Below are positions 6,806 through 16,100 of a stretch of DNA of 20,010 nucleotides, piece after piece. Under the pieces are notes generated by a model. The model made no database searches, was not told the DNA's origin, and saw nothing but the letters and a program-made list of their open reading frames with translations. Numbering within the stretch: the stretch's first letter is position 1; each line of letters starts with the position of its first letter. This DNA comes from Thaumasiovibrio sp043421945 (GTDB lineage: Bacteria; Pseudomonadota; Gammaproteobacteria; Enterobacterales; Vibrionaceae), in contig JBHOGO010000081.1 in NCBI GenBank assembly GCA_043421945.1, positions 1-20,010 on the forward strand. The letters are read 5' to 3'. Made by a program: the position numbers and the translations under genes.

Positions 6806-7699
6806 ATGTTCGAAATAAGTGAAATGATGTCCATTCCCGTCATATCCAATTGTGAAACATCTCGAGAATGGCATGAAATAGTGAGTGTTTCCCCTAACAG
6901 TCATGAGCGCTTTTTAACGTCATCACAGATTCCAGAGCTCAATGCTGGGGGGCTTCTCATGGGTGGCGTCGCAGATATGCGCGACCAATACGCCGTCGAA
7001 AGGGTGGGTGGCGAGCTTCATACTATTATTTGCACGATGGCTGGTGAAGGTAGACTCACGACAAATAATCATGAAATTATTGTCCCTCCGCATCACATGA
7101 TTATTCTGCCAGCAACGCTGCCTTATCGGTTAGAGTTAGCATCAGAATGTCAAGGCTGGAAGTTTATTTGGTTTATCATGCCTCAGGTTCCTGAGTGGAA
7201 AGTACTCACAGCTCATGGGCAACGGGTATGCCCATTCAATGCTTCTGAACAAGTTTGGGCTATGTGTAGTTTGCTTCATCATGAAATAAATGGTCGCCCT
7301 TCAATGAGGTCTCTGTACGTCAGTGAGGTTTCCCGTCTCCTCAGCACTACAGAACAAAAAATTGGGAATACAGCGCTAAGAGTCGAAACTCAATTTAATC
7401 GAATCAGCAGTCAACTGCACCTGCCTTGGACAGTTTCTCAAATTGCCGATGCCTGTTTTTTAAGTGAAGAACAACTTGGTCGAATATGCCGTAAGCTTTA
7501 CCAATGCTCACCGTTACAGAAGATCATTGAGATGAGAATGAATCGCGCCATTGATTTATTGGCCGTTCAAGAAGACACCATCACCACCATTGCTACCCGC
7601 GTTGGTTACAAAGACGCTTATGCTTTTTCACACCGCTTTAAGCGTCATTTTGGGCAATCACCAAACGTCTATCGTAAGACATTAAACGATGATGAATGA
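6806..7699 (+). CDS. AraC-family transcriptional regulator
   Basis: This 297-aa protein has the usual two-part layout. Residues about 60-125 look like an AraC-type cupin effector domain, with IIVPPHHMIILPATLPYRLE at about 91-110. Residues about 195-292 form the double helix-turn-helix: WTVSQIADACFLSEEQLGRI (first HTH) and TITTIATRVGYKDAYAFSHRFKRHFGQSP (second, ending in the family-typical F-x-x-x-x-G-x-x-P). Its promoter lies in the 54 bases shared with the divergent MATE gene, and the broken LysE exporter gene follows 61 bases downstream. A role controlling these exporters is inferred. The exact start is unsure: no good ribosome binding site precedes the ATG at 6806, and Met7 or Met8 are alternatives. 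Confidence 0.88.
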   Translation: MFEISEMMSIPVISNCETSREWHEIVSVSPNSHERFLTSSQIPELNAGGLLMGGVADMRDQYAVERVGGELHTIICTMAGEGRLTTNNHEIIVPPHHMIILPATLPYRLELASECQGWKFIWFIMPQVPEWKVLTAHGQRVCPFNASEQVWAMCSLLHHEINGRPSMRSLYVSEVSRLLSTTEQKIGNTALRVETQFNRISSQLHLPWTVSQIADACFLSEEQLGRICRKLYQCSPLQKIIEMRMNRAIDLLAVQEDTITTIATRVGYKDAYAFSHRFKRHFGQSPNVYRKTLNDDE

Positions 7700-7760
7700 C
7701 TGTTCTAATCACGTTTGCGATCAGCGGCTATGGTCGTACCATAACGAAAGGAAATTGAAT

Positions 7761-8391
7761 ATGTTTGGAGTTACAGAGCTATGGCTATTCATTGTGTCTG
7801 GTATCGCACTAAACCTGATTCCCGGGCCGGATTCCCTTTACATCATTGCTCGAAGTGCTGGCCAAGGATTTAAAGCTGGCTCTATTGCTGCCCTAGGTAT
7901 TGGGTCAGGAACCATCATTCACATTCTCGCTGCCGCTTTTGGCTTGTCTGCCATTCTCGCAACCTCTGCAGCCGCCTTTTCCATTATCAAAATTGTGGGT
8001 TGTGTGTACTTGCTCTATATGGGACTCACCATGTTTTTTCAAAACACAAAGAGATAGCATCCCCATGCCATCATGTTCAAACCCCTTTGAGGAAAATCTT
8101 TTTTCAAGGTTTTTTAACCAACACATTAAACCCTAAAGTCGCTCTGTTTTTTTAGCTTTTGTTCCACAATTTATCTCTGCTGACGCCCCTAATAAAGCAC
8201 TCGCTTTTGTGTTTTTAGGTTGCATCTTTATCTTCAATGCCATGATTTGGTGTCATTTTTTGGCTTGGTCGTCTTCTTCGGTAGGAAAGAAAGTCAAACA
8301 GAGTCCAACGGTTACCAAGTACCTGACCAAATTTTCCGGTAGTTTGTTCTTCTTCTTTGGCATCAAGCTTGCCTTAAGCCAACAGCACTGA
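7761..8391 (+). pseudogene. LysE-family exporter gene broken by two -1 frameshifts
   Basis: The gene begins at an ATG with AAAGGA eight bases upstream and encodes a LysE/RhtB-type amino acid exporter: LNLIPGPDSLYIIARSAGQG near residues 17-36 is the family signature. The first frame stops at 8055. Similarity continues in another frame from about 8042 (KHKEIASPCHHVQTPLRKIFFQGFLTNTLNPKVALFF), which stops at 8153. A third frame carries the rest (LAFVPQFISADAPNKALAF...) to TGA at 8391. Each break is one missing base, at an A4 run (8041-8044) or the preceding T6, and at a T7 run (8147-8153). Restoring both bases gives about 210 aa, normal for the family. It is either a recent pseudogene or carries two homopolymer sequencing errors. 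Confidence 0.85.
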
Positions 8392-8420
8392 AGCGTTTAT
8401 AGTGAGATTGTGACAAGAAA

Positions 8421-8443
8421 AAGGGGAGTAATAACCTCCCCTT
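8421..8443. terminator. Intrinsic terminator between convergent genes
   Basis: AAGGGGAG (8421-8428) pairs with CTCCCCTT (8436-8443) over 7 bases. On the minus strand the stem is followed by TTTTTCTT, so it mainly ends the leftward roxA transcript. Rightward the tail is only ACGTTTT, a weaker ending for the LysE gene. Confidence 0.8.
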
Positions 8444-8484
8444 ACGTTTTAGAACTTAAACCGAGACACTTAAAGGTGGCTCAA

Positions 8485-9642
8485 TTACAGGTCATCAATA
8501 AACCAATACCCTTTATTGACCAACCCAGTGATTAATTCAAGCGCTTCCGCCATGGCCTCACTCTCAGCCGTATCAGGTAATGCCGCTGCATCAATATACT
8601 CCTCGCCACATAACGCTGCGACCAGTGGATACAAACTTGCCGTTACGGTAAAAACTTCACCATTAATATATAACTGACTTTTATTGTGTTCATGGTATAG
8701 CGCACGCAAGCCAGGTACTTTATTAATCGTTTGACCGGATTGAATGTGTGATGCCAACTCCTCTGCCGTCCAGAGCGGTTCTGGAGCGACAATATCCAGC
8801 TGATGACGAGATTGGCTCAGCATACAGCCCATAAAGTCACTGATACGGCTTTCATCATTTAAGTTCGCTTTCAACATCTCTGTCAACGAAGACAAATCGC
8901 TCGTCGAAATCTCACCAAAATTATTCTGTGTACCTAGGGTTGGCTTATGAAGATGCTCATCACCCATGTCATGAGCCAAGATATAATCGGCAAAGTTACT
9001 CATTAGCTCTTGCTCTTTCGGTGAGCGGAAACCAATTGAATAGCTCATCGACGGTGCAAGTGCATATCCATCATGTGGGAAACCCGGTGGGATATAGAGA
9101 ATATCACCAGGCTCTATAACGTCATCAATAATCGGTTCAAAAGAATCGATTTGACGCAAAGCTGAGTGATGAGAAACTTCCGTGTATTGTCCGATATCTT
9201 TTGCACCGACTCGCCAATGACGCTTGCCGCTACCTTGAATGATAAAGACATCATATTGATCAATATGCGGCCCGACGCCACCGTCTTTAACAGAATAGCT
9301 AATCATCAAGTCATCAAATAACCAATTAGGCATCGATTTGAAGGGGGTAACTAACTCTGCAGCACCGGCGTGCCAATGGTTTGCAGCCTGAACAATAAAC
9401 GACCAGTTCGTTTCGCCAAGATTTGAAAACTTCTCTTCACCAAAAGGACCGTGCTCTGCTTGCCACTCACCATTGAGATTGGAGACAAAACGTGAGTCAA
9501 CCTCCTCCTCCATGGTTAGCCCTGCGATTTCATCCGGACTAATTGGATCTTGAAAATCCTTAAAGCCTCCCTTAATGATGACCGGTTTCTTTTGCCAGTA
9601 TTCAGCGAGAAACTCACTAAGCGAAAAAGTTAATTGATACAT
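8485..9642 (-). CDS. roxA: Ribosomal oxygenase RoxA (50S L16 arginine 3-hydroxylase)
   Basis: A JmjC-type Fe(II)/2-oxoglutarate oxygenase of the YcfD/RoxA family, which hydroxylates a conserved arginine of ribosomal protein L16. The ATG at 9642 is chosen: it gives 385 aa, close to family length, begins with the family-like MYQLTF, and has GAGAA upstream. A longer frame from 9711 adds 23 residues of no family character. The iron ligands are visible as HID (His126, Asp128) in GPHIDQYDVF and His190 in PPGFPHDG. The JmjC core spans roughly 85-210, and the C-terminal third fits the dimerisation and winged-helix part. It is followed by a strong terminator and sits next to a helicase gene in the same direction but 159 bases apart. 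Confidence in family is high, and function is by homology. Confidence 0.92.
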   Translation of the reverse strand: MYQLTFSLSEFLAEYWQKKPVIIKGGFKDFQDPISPDEIAGLTMEEEVDSRFVSNLNGEWQAEHGPFGEEKFSNLGETNWSFIVQAANHWHAGAAELVTPFKSMPNWLFDDLMISYSVKDGGVGPHIDQYDVFIIQGSGKRHWRVGAKDIGQYTEVSHHSALRQIDSFEPIIDDVIEPGDILYIPPGFPHDGYALAPSMSYSIGFRSPKEQELMSNFADYILAHDMGDEHLHKPTLGTQNNFGEISTSDLSSLTEMLKANLNDESRISDFMGCMLSQSRHQLDIVAPEPLWTAEELASHIQSGQTINKVPGLRALYHEHNKSQLYINGEVFTVTASLYPLVAALCGEEYIDAAALPDTAESEAMAEALELITGLVNKGYWFIDDL

Positions 9643-9789
9643 TTGGACGTTCTCAAAACAATATGAGTCGCTAGTATACCTGCCGCGCTTTTGAATCGCG
9701 AACGATCGCAATAGTCACCAAAAAGTGGCACTTGTTTCTCACCGTGGTGATGGGCAGCAGCGACTTGGCGACTAATCACTGGTTATATC

Positions 9790-9817
9790 AGCCTCATCGA
9801 TTACTTAGTATGAGGCT
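9790..9817. repeat. Hairpin spanning the helicase stop codon
   Basis: AGCCTCAT (9790-9797) pairs with ATGAGGCT (9810-9817) over a 12-base loop that contains the TAA of the helicase gene (9801-9803, minus strand). No T-run follows on the minus strand, so it is not a standard intrinsic terminator; it may protect the mRNA end. Confidence 0.4.
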
Positions 9818-11066
9818 TTGGCTTGCTCTTAAACTGCTTAATACTCTTTTTATTGTTGGTTCGGCGGTTTGCTTTTTTATCTCGCGGTGCTCGCTTGCTT
9901 TGACCCGTCGAGGGTTTATCCGTGACAGGGAACTCCTCTAACGTTTGCAGTGCTAACTCTCGCTGTGTTAAGTCTCGAATAGCTGCAAGGTAATCCGCTT
10001 CACCATGACACACCAATGATATCGCCACCCCTTGCGCGCCAGCTCTCGCTGTTCTACCGACTCGATGAACATAAACGGCTGGATTAGCAGGTAGCTCAGC
10101 ATTAATCACAACGGGAAGGCTGTCGACGTGTATACCACGTGCAAGCAAATCAGTCGCAATCAAGACATGAATGTCACCCTGCTTAAATTGCTCAAGGGTC
10201 TGTTCACGCTCGTTCTGATCTTTGTTTCCATGTAATGCTGCAGCAAGAATGCCCGCTTTGTTCAATTTCTTACACATCGCGTCTGCATTATCTCGTGCTC
10301 CAATAAACACAAGGACTTGCTTCCAACCACCCTGCTTTATTTGAGAAATAAGCACATTGGCTTTACTGCCTTTATTCACCAGATAGAGACGCTCTTCAAT
10401 CTTATCAACCACACTATTCGCGGTATTGGCTTTCACGATAACCGGCTGCGTTAACACTTGTTGAACGCGTGCTCCCAAAGCGTCTGGAGACGTTGCGGAA
10501 AACATCATCGTTTGGCGCTTCGGTGGTAAATGCGCCAGTATTTTCTCTACATCAGGCCAAAAACCCATATCCAGCAGGCGGTCAGCTTCATCCAACACAA
10601 CATGGTTCAACTGTGTTGTATCGATAGCACCTGCATTAAGGAGATCAAGTACACGTCCCGGTGTCGCGATAAGCACATCGGGTGCATGGGTCAATGCTTC
10701 AACTTGTTGTGCTTTATCAATACCACCACAGACAAGTAGCGAACGAAGATTCAGTGCATGACACGTCGTCAGAATCGCCTGTTCTACTTGAGTCGCTAAT
10801 TCACGCGTTGGCACCAAAATAAGTGCTTTAGGGGATGAGCTCACACCAGTAATGGCTTTCTGGTGAATCGCTTCAAGGACAGGCAAACCAAAGGCTAACG
10901 TCTTGCCGCTTCCTGTCTGTGCAATCGCCAGCAAATCCTTCCCTTCTAAAATTTTGGGAATCGCCAATGCCTGAATCTTGGTCGGCGTATGGCATTGAGG
11001 AGGCATGGAAGCAATAAGCGTATCGCTAAGATTAAGATCAGAAAACAGCATAGTAGATATCGTCAT
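9801..11066 (-). CDS. DEAD-box RNA helicase (RhlE-like)
   Basis: This 421-aa ATP-dependent RNA helicase has all core motifs: Q motif (TPTKIQALAI, 27-36), motif I AQTGSGKT (49-56), Ia PTRELA (86-91), Ib TPGR (135-138), II DEAD (159-162), III SAT (190-192), V ATDLLARG (304-311) and VI HRVGRTARAG (334-343). The tail from about 385 is strongly basic (KRAPRDKKANRRTNNKKS and on), as in RhlE-type enzymes, and probably binds RNA without specificity. It lacks the DbpA and CsdA C-terminal domains. Family members remodel ribosomal precursor or mRNA structures. Two starts are possible (11066 or Met6 at 11051), neither with a clear ribosome binding site. The gene is probably its own unit. Confidence 0.92.
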   Translation of the reverse strand: MTISTMLFSDLNLSDTLIASMPPQCHTPTKIQALAIPKILEGKDLLAIAQTGSGKTLAFGLPVLEAIHQKAITGVSSSPKALILVPTRELATQVEQAILTTCHALNLRSLLVCGGIDKAQQVEALTHAPDVLIATPGRVLDLLNAGAIDTTQLNHVVLDEADRLLDMGFWPDVEKILAHLPPKRQTMMFSATSPDALGARVQQVLTQPVIVKANTANSVVDKIEERLYLVNKGSKANVLISQIKQGGWKQVLVFIGARDNADAMCKKLNKAGILAAALHGNKDQNEREQTLEQFKQGDIHVLIATDLLARGIHVDSLPVVINAELPANPAVYVHRVGRTARAGAQGVAISLVCHGEADYLAAIRDLTQRELALQTLEEFPVTDKPSTGQSKRAPRDKKANRRTNNKKSIKQFKSKPKPHTK

Positions 11067-11201
11067 TTGGAAGTTTAAACAGCCGTAAGTGGATTACGTT
11101 GATGAAGAGGTGCTTGTCTCTATAGACTCGCTATACCTAACGCTCAGCATCGTGAAACGAAAAGTATAGCGTCTTGCTTGATTCAGAGGGGAGCCTTACG
11201 A

Positions 11202-11690
11202 CTACTCCGAGTCTTGGTACTCTTCCGTATCTTCAGGGCGAAGTTGGCGCTGCACGGCCATTAGGAAGTTACGAAGGATCTGATCTTTACACTCACGGTA
11301 GTGTTTGTTTTCAGGTTTACGGAAGAAAGCGCTCAGTTCATGCTTACTCATACGGAAATCAACACTCATCATCAAGTCAATGATATCTTCCGCTTTAAGA
11401 TCCAAGGCAATACGCAGTTTCATAAAGATCATATTGTTGGTTAAACGCTTTTCTGGCTGAGGTTGCTCGCCTTCACGTTTACCACGCTTGGTGTTGATCA
11501 ATCCATTCAAGAACGTCGCAAGATCAACATCATGCATTTTGCAGAACTGCTCATCTTCATCACGCTTAAGCCATTGAGTCACCTGCTCCGATGTTACGCT
11601 ATGGTCAGCAGCAGCGAAAATATCGACCATTGCAGCTTCTTTAAAGTCAAAGGTATAGCGAATACGGCGCAAAATATCATTATTAGTCAA
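11202..11690 (-). CDS. DUF1456 (YehS-type) protein with TTG start
   Basis: This 162-aa soluble protein is made of two tandem DUF1456 repeats. The first begins TNNDILRRIRYTFDFKEAAMVDIF (2-25) and the second LTNNMIFMKLRIALDLKAEDIIDLM (about 83-107), clearly related in order and spacing. E. coli YehS has the same build; its function is unknown. The start must be the TTG at 11690: the repeat begins right there, an in-frame stop lies only a few codons upstream, and AGGA lies 7 bases before it. The rare start codon suggests low or tuned translation. The C-terminal end is acidic (RPEDTEEYQDSE). It lies between the helicase and RsuA genes with over 100 bases on each side. Confidence 0.88.
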   Translation of the reverse strand: MTNNDILRRIRYTFDFKEAAMVDIFAAADHSVTSEQVTQWLKRDEDEQFCKMHDVDLATFLNGLINTKRGKREGEQPQPEKRLTNNMIFMKLRIALDLKAEDIIDLMMSVDFRMSKHELSAFFRKPENKHYRECKDQILRNFLMAVQRQLRPEDTEEYQDSE

Positions 11691-11850
11691 AAGGAGATCC
11701 TAGCGGTTAGCAACATCAGGCAAGCCCCAGTGACTCGCCACAAAAAATAGCGCGCTACCTTAACACAGCACGCTTGTCGCGCCTATTAATACCCCGCACT
11801 ATTCTCTTTATTCCCTGTTTCAGAGCATGACGGAAACACTCAAGGCGTTT

Positions 11851-12552
11851 TTAACGTTGATGCTCAACAGAAAGAGAGCGTACTTCCTTTTCGCTAAGAT
11901 ACCGCCAGTGCCCCAATTCAACATCCAGCGTGACACTGCCAATAGACTCTCTATGCAATGACACAACACGGTTTCCTATCGCAGCAAACATCCGTTTGAC
12001 TTGATGAAATTTTCCTTCAGTAATGCCTAGGCATACCTCAGTGGGAGTAATGATCGACAGTTCAGCGGGGCGTGTCGGTTCTACTTCACCTTGTAAGTGG
12101 ACGCCTTCTTTGAAACGAGCTGCCGCATCTGCTGAGATAGGTTTAGCTAAACCTACTCGATACACTTTTTGGCAATGACTTTGAGGTTGAGTGATATGGA
12201 AAGACCAACGCCCATCATCAGTCACCAAGATTAATCCTGTCGTATCGGCATCTAAACGACCCGCAATGTGTAGCTCTGAAGAATATTCAACATCAAGCCC
12301 ATTAAGCACAGACGGGTATGCTTCATCAATATTGGAGCAGATGGTATCGGCAGGTTTGTGCATTAATAAGTATCGGAATGGTCTTGGCGTCAGTACATTA
12401 CCCAGCAAGCACACCACATTATTTTCATGCACTTGGCTACGCTCAGAAGTCATAGTTTCCCCGTTAACACGAACATCGCCCGCCAGAATATGTTCTATCA
12501 CTGCATGTTTGTTCAATGTCGTGCTTTTGCAAATAAATTTATCGAGGCGCAT
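11851..12552 (-). CDS. rsuA: 16S rRNA pseudouridine(516) synthase RsuA
   Basis: This 233-aa protein makes pseudouridine at position 516 of 16S rRNA during small-subunit assembly. An S4 RNA-binding domain occupies about 1-55 (MRLDKFICKSTTLNKHAVIE), followed by the RsuA/RluB/E/F catalytic core. The catalytic aspartate is Asp101 in GRLDADTTGL (98-107), and the later EGKFHQVKRMFAAIGN (about 179-194) is the family's conserved RNA-contact and active-site segment. Length and layout match E. coli RsuA. RluE or RluF are the main alternatives, but the N-terminal S4 domain argues against RluE and the lack of a long C-terminal tail against RluF. It is transcribed alone. Confidence 0.88.
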   Translation of the reverse strand: MRLDKFICKSTTLNKHAVIEHILAGDVRVNGETMTSERSQVHENNVVCLLGNVLTPRPFRYLLMHKPADTICSNIDEAYPSVLNGLDVEYSSELHIAGRLDADTTGLILVTDDGRWSFHITQPQSHCQKVYRVGLAKPISADAAARFKEGVHLQGEVEPTRPAELSIITPTEVCLGITEGKFHQVKRMFAAIGNRVVSLHRESIGSVTLDVELGHWRYLSEKEVRSLSVEHQR

Positions 12553-12576
12553 GTCTAAACTTCGTACTGACCACTG

Positions 12577-12602
12577 GAGCCAGCATTATCCTTAGCTGGC
12601 TC
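12577..12602. repeat. 8-bp inverted repeat between cupin and rsuA genes
   Basis: GAGCCAGC (12577-12584) pairs with GCTGGCTC (12595-12602) over a 10-base loop. It lies between the stop of the cupin gene (12663) and the start of rsuA (12552), both leftward. The stem is GC-rich but has no T-run after it on the minus strand; it could be a weak terminator of the cupin gene or part of the rsuA leader. Confidence 0.45.
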
Positions 12603-12662
12603 AGTTTGGCAAGCGTTATGGAGAAGCTTTATTCGACGGCCCTATCGACTAATATCGAGCAA

Positions 12663-12989
12663 CTAGCAGAATATGGCTAACCAAACTGTCGCGACATCCG
12701 GATCAGTAGCATATACCTGATGCTTAGTATGCGCGGGTAAAAAGTGATAATCACCATGACGAAGGGTTGTTTCACTGCCATCTTCAAAGCGCAACGTGCC
12801 CATACCACTGAGTACTATGACCCACTCATTCTCTTCTTGGTCATACCAACCTGTCGTTGGCGATGTTTGCCCATAGGAGACAATTCGTTCAACTCGTAAT
12901 CGTGTCTCTGCACCTAAAGCAAGCGTGAGAAGGTCGTCAAAGTGCTCCGAACGCTTATCTTGAGGGAGGTTTTCAAAGATATTTGGCAT
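12663..12989 (-). CDS. Small single-domain cupin protein
   Basis: This 108-aa protein has one cupin barrel. The first cupin motif is around GWYDQEENEWVIVLSGMG (47-64) and the second around GDYHFLPAHTKHQV (79-92), with His87 and His90 as likely metal ligands; the first motif has Glu and Asp in place of its two usual histidines, so metal binding may differ. The start is the ATG at 12989, since AGGA lies 6 bases before it; a frame from 13010 would add seven residues without support. The substrate is unknown. It follows the terminator of the RND operon, so it has its own promoter. Confidence 0.8.
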   Translation of the reverse strand: MPNIFENLPQDKRSEHFDDLLTLALGAETRLRVERIVSYGQTSPTTGWYDQEENEWVIVLSGMGTLRFEDGSETTLRHGDYHFLPAHTKHQVYATDPDVATVWLAIFC

Positions 12990-13021
12990 GTTTTTCCTAT
13001 CTATATACATTTAGCGCGAGA

Positions 13022-13054
13022 ACAAAAAAAGGCATACCCCGTCGAGTATGCCTT
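13022..13054 (-). terminator. Intrinsic terminator of the RND efflux operon
   Basis: AAGGCATAC (13029-13037) pairs with GTATGCCTT (13046-13054) over 8 bases. On the minus strand the stem is followed by TTTTT and GTT. It lies 47 bases beyond the stop codon of the RND permease gene. Confidence 0.88.
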
Positions 13055-13100
13055 ATGATTGTCATCAAAGCCTTATTGCATGAAAGCCTAAACGCGAAGT

Positions 13101-16100
13101 TTAGGTGTATTTCACACGGTATAAGAGCGAATAGATAACGGGTAGCACAATCAGTGTCAGTATCGTTGCAAAGCCTAGCCCGAAGATAATGGTTACCGCC
13201 ATTGACTGGAAGAACGCATCAAAAACAAGCGGGATCATACCAAGCATGGTTGTTAATGCTGCCATACAGACAGGGCGACAACGACTCACACTAGCATGGA
13301 CGATCGCAGTTTGAATTTCCACGCCCTCTTCAAGTTCTATCTTAATCTGCTCAACCAAGACAATACCGTTTTTAACAATCATTCCCGATAAGCTCAATAA
13401 CCCCAGCAGCGCCGTAAACGAAAACGGAATATTCAGGATAAGCAGACCTGCGGAAACACCAATCAAAGATAGCGGTACCGTAAACCAAATTGCCAATGGC
13501 TGTCGGATTGTATTAAACAGGAAGACCGTAATTAAGAACATACTTAGATAGCCAAGTGGCAAGAACTTAAACAAGCTCGCTGTTGCCATTTGCTGAACTT
13601 CATACTCTCCCCCCCACTCAAAGCTATAGCCCGGCGGTAGCTCAATTGCCTCAATCTCATCTTTAATCGCAAGACGAAGTGACTCAGACGTATCGTCACT
13701 GAACGGACGTACATCGGTCATCACCGAAATCATACGTTTGAAGTCACGACGGATAATTAATGAATCTTCTAATTCAACATCAAACCCTGTGACAACTTGC
13801 TCTACAGGAATCCAAGCATTGCGCTCTTGTGACCATAATTGTAACTCGTTAATACGGTTCGCATCCAAGCGCTCTTCATCCGGTGCTCGCATAACAAGTG
13901 GCAATATATGGCTACCATCACGATAAACACCCACTTGCTGCCCACTGAAGTTAAGCAATAGCGTATTGTCTAAGGTCTGCTTATTCACACCACTTCGACG
14001 TGCAGCGGCCTCATCAAGCTGAGGACGAACCACGTTCGTTTTTTCGCGCCATGAGTGACGGATAGCATGAGCTTGAGGCTCGTTCTCCATGATATCGACA
14101 GCTTGTGTTGCAAGGCTACGCAAAACATCAGGATCAGAACCATAGAAACGCGCTTCAACCTTAGCGGCTGGTGCAGGGCCAAGATCCATCAGTTTGAATT
14201 TAAATTCCACCTCAGGGAAATTCCTTTCAAACGTTGCTTCCATTCCCGGAATCATTGCCTGAATAGTCTTCAAATCTTCCGCTTCAACAATCAGCTGACC
14301 ATAGCTGGAATATACTTTTTCTGGTGCGTAAGTAAGAATGAAACGCTGTGCCCCCATCCCCATCACCGATGTCACATTGACAACACCCTCAGTTTCAAGT
14401 GCTTTTGCCTCCAGCTCGATCATCGTCTCTTCTGTTTGACGTATATCTGTTCCCTGCTGCATCCAGACGTCAACGTAGAAAATAGGCGTATTTGAAGGAG
14501 GAAAAAATGCCTGACGGACAAAACCAAAACCGTAAATCGCAGCAACCAGCAAACCAAGCGTCAACGAAATGCTGATAATACGGTGTCGCAATGCTCTCTT
14601 TAAGAAAGATCGATAAACGTTAAAGAACAACCCTTTATACGGGTCAACAATGTCACCATCTTCAGCAGAGCGAATCTCCTCTTTGAACATCAACTCACAG
14701 AAAAATGGCGTCAAAGTTAAGGCAATAATCCAGCTCAATAGCAATGAAACCATTAATACTTGGAACAACGACCCTAAAAAGTCACCCGTTGAATCTGGAG
14801 ATAAACCAATCGGTGCAAAGGCAATAATGGCAATCGCGGTCGCGCCGAGTAACGGCCATTGGTTTTGAGTTACAACAAGGTTAATGGCTTGCATTTTGGT
14901 CATGCCGCGCTTTAAACCAACCAAGACGCCTTCCGTAATAACGATGGCATTATCAACCAACATACCTAAAGCGATAATCAATGCACCGAGTGAGATAATT
15001 TGAATTTCGATTCCGAGGATATTCATCCCTATAAAGGTACCTAAGATAGTCAGTAAAAGAATACCTCCCATCAAGATGCCCGAGCGCAGTCCCATAGCAA
15101 ACAGGAGCACAACAATTACAATGCCGACGGCTTGCGCGAGGCTGACAAGAAAATCATAAACCGATGCGTCCACTACGGTCGGCTGATCGTATACCTTGGT
15201 CATGTCCATACCAATTGGACGGAACGACTCAATCTCAGCTAATTTGTTATCGACAGCAATACCAACATCAACAACGTTAACGCCTTTAGCAAATGATACC
15301 CCCAGCGATAGTGCTTTCTGGCCATTACTACGGTAAAGGTTTGTCGGTGTCTCATCGAACTGACGGCTGATCGTTGCAATATCACCTAAACGAATAAGCT
15401 CATTGCTGCCCGGTGGGCTAATAATCAGTGAAGAAAGCGCTTCAATATCATTAAATTCACCGGTTGGATGAATCCGGACAGATTGCCCTTGGACATAGAG
15501 CGAGCCCGCATTGGAGACCACATTCTGGTTTTGAATAATCCCCAGAATCCAACTTGGATCGATCCCTAAGCTATGCATATCCTGCTGAGATACCTCAATG
15601 ACAACTTGCTCTGTCACTGTTCCAGCAATTGAAACTTTTTTTACCCCCTTAACAGACAAAAGTTCACGCTGTAGATAATCGGCATAATTTTCCATTTCAC
15701 GATAGCTGTAATCATCGCTACTGATATTAAACAAAATACCGTACACATCACTAAAGTCATCAACGACTTGAGAGGGATAGACGCCTGGAGGTAATTCAGC
15801 CTGAACATCATTAATTTTACGACGTAATTCATCCCAAATTTGAGGCTGTGCATCCGCTGGGTATTTCTCATCCAGCTCAATCATAACTTGCGACATACCA
15901 GCACTGGTATTAGAGTCAATATGCTTCACATATTCCAACTCTAAAATGGCGCGTTCTATAGGTAGTGTCACTTCTTCTTCAACTTGCTCAGGTGATGCAC
16001 CAGGATAAACGGTGTTAACCATCGCTTGTGGAATAGGAAATTCTGGGAACTCTAGCTGACCGAGCCCAGTAAATGAAACTGTACCGCCTATTAGCAGTAA

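Noticed and set aside
7905..8126. Antisense frame across the LysE gene
   Set aside because: It lies opposite clear LysE coding sequence, has no ribosome binding site, and arises from codon composition.
9732..9941. 69-codon rightward frame overlapping the helicase 3' end
   Set aside because: Overlaps the coding tail of the DEAD-box helicase on the opposite strand and lacks a ribosome binding site.
14055..14495. 146-codon frame on the plus strand within the RND permease gene
   Set aside because: Antisense to a certain gene; composition with many Cys, His and Phe is typical of a shadow frame, and it has no ribosome binding site.
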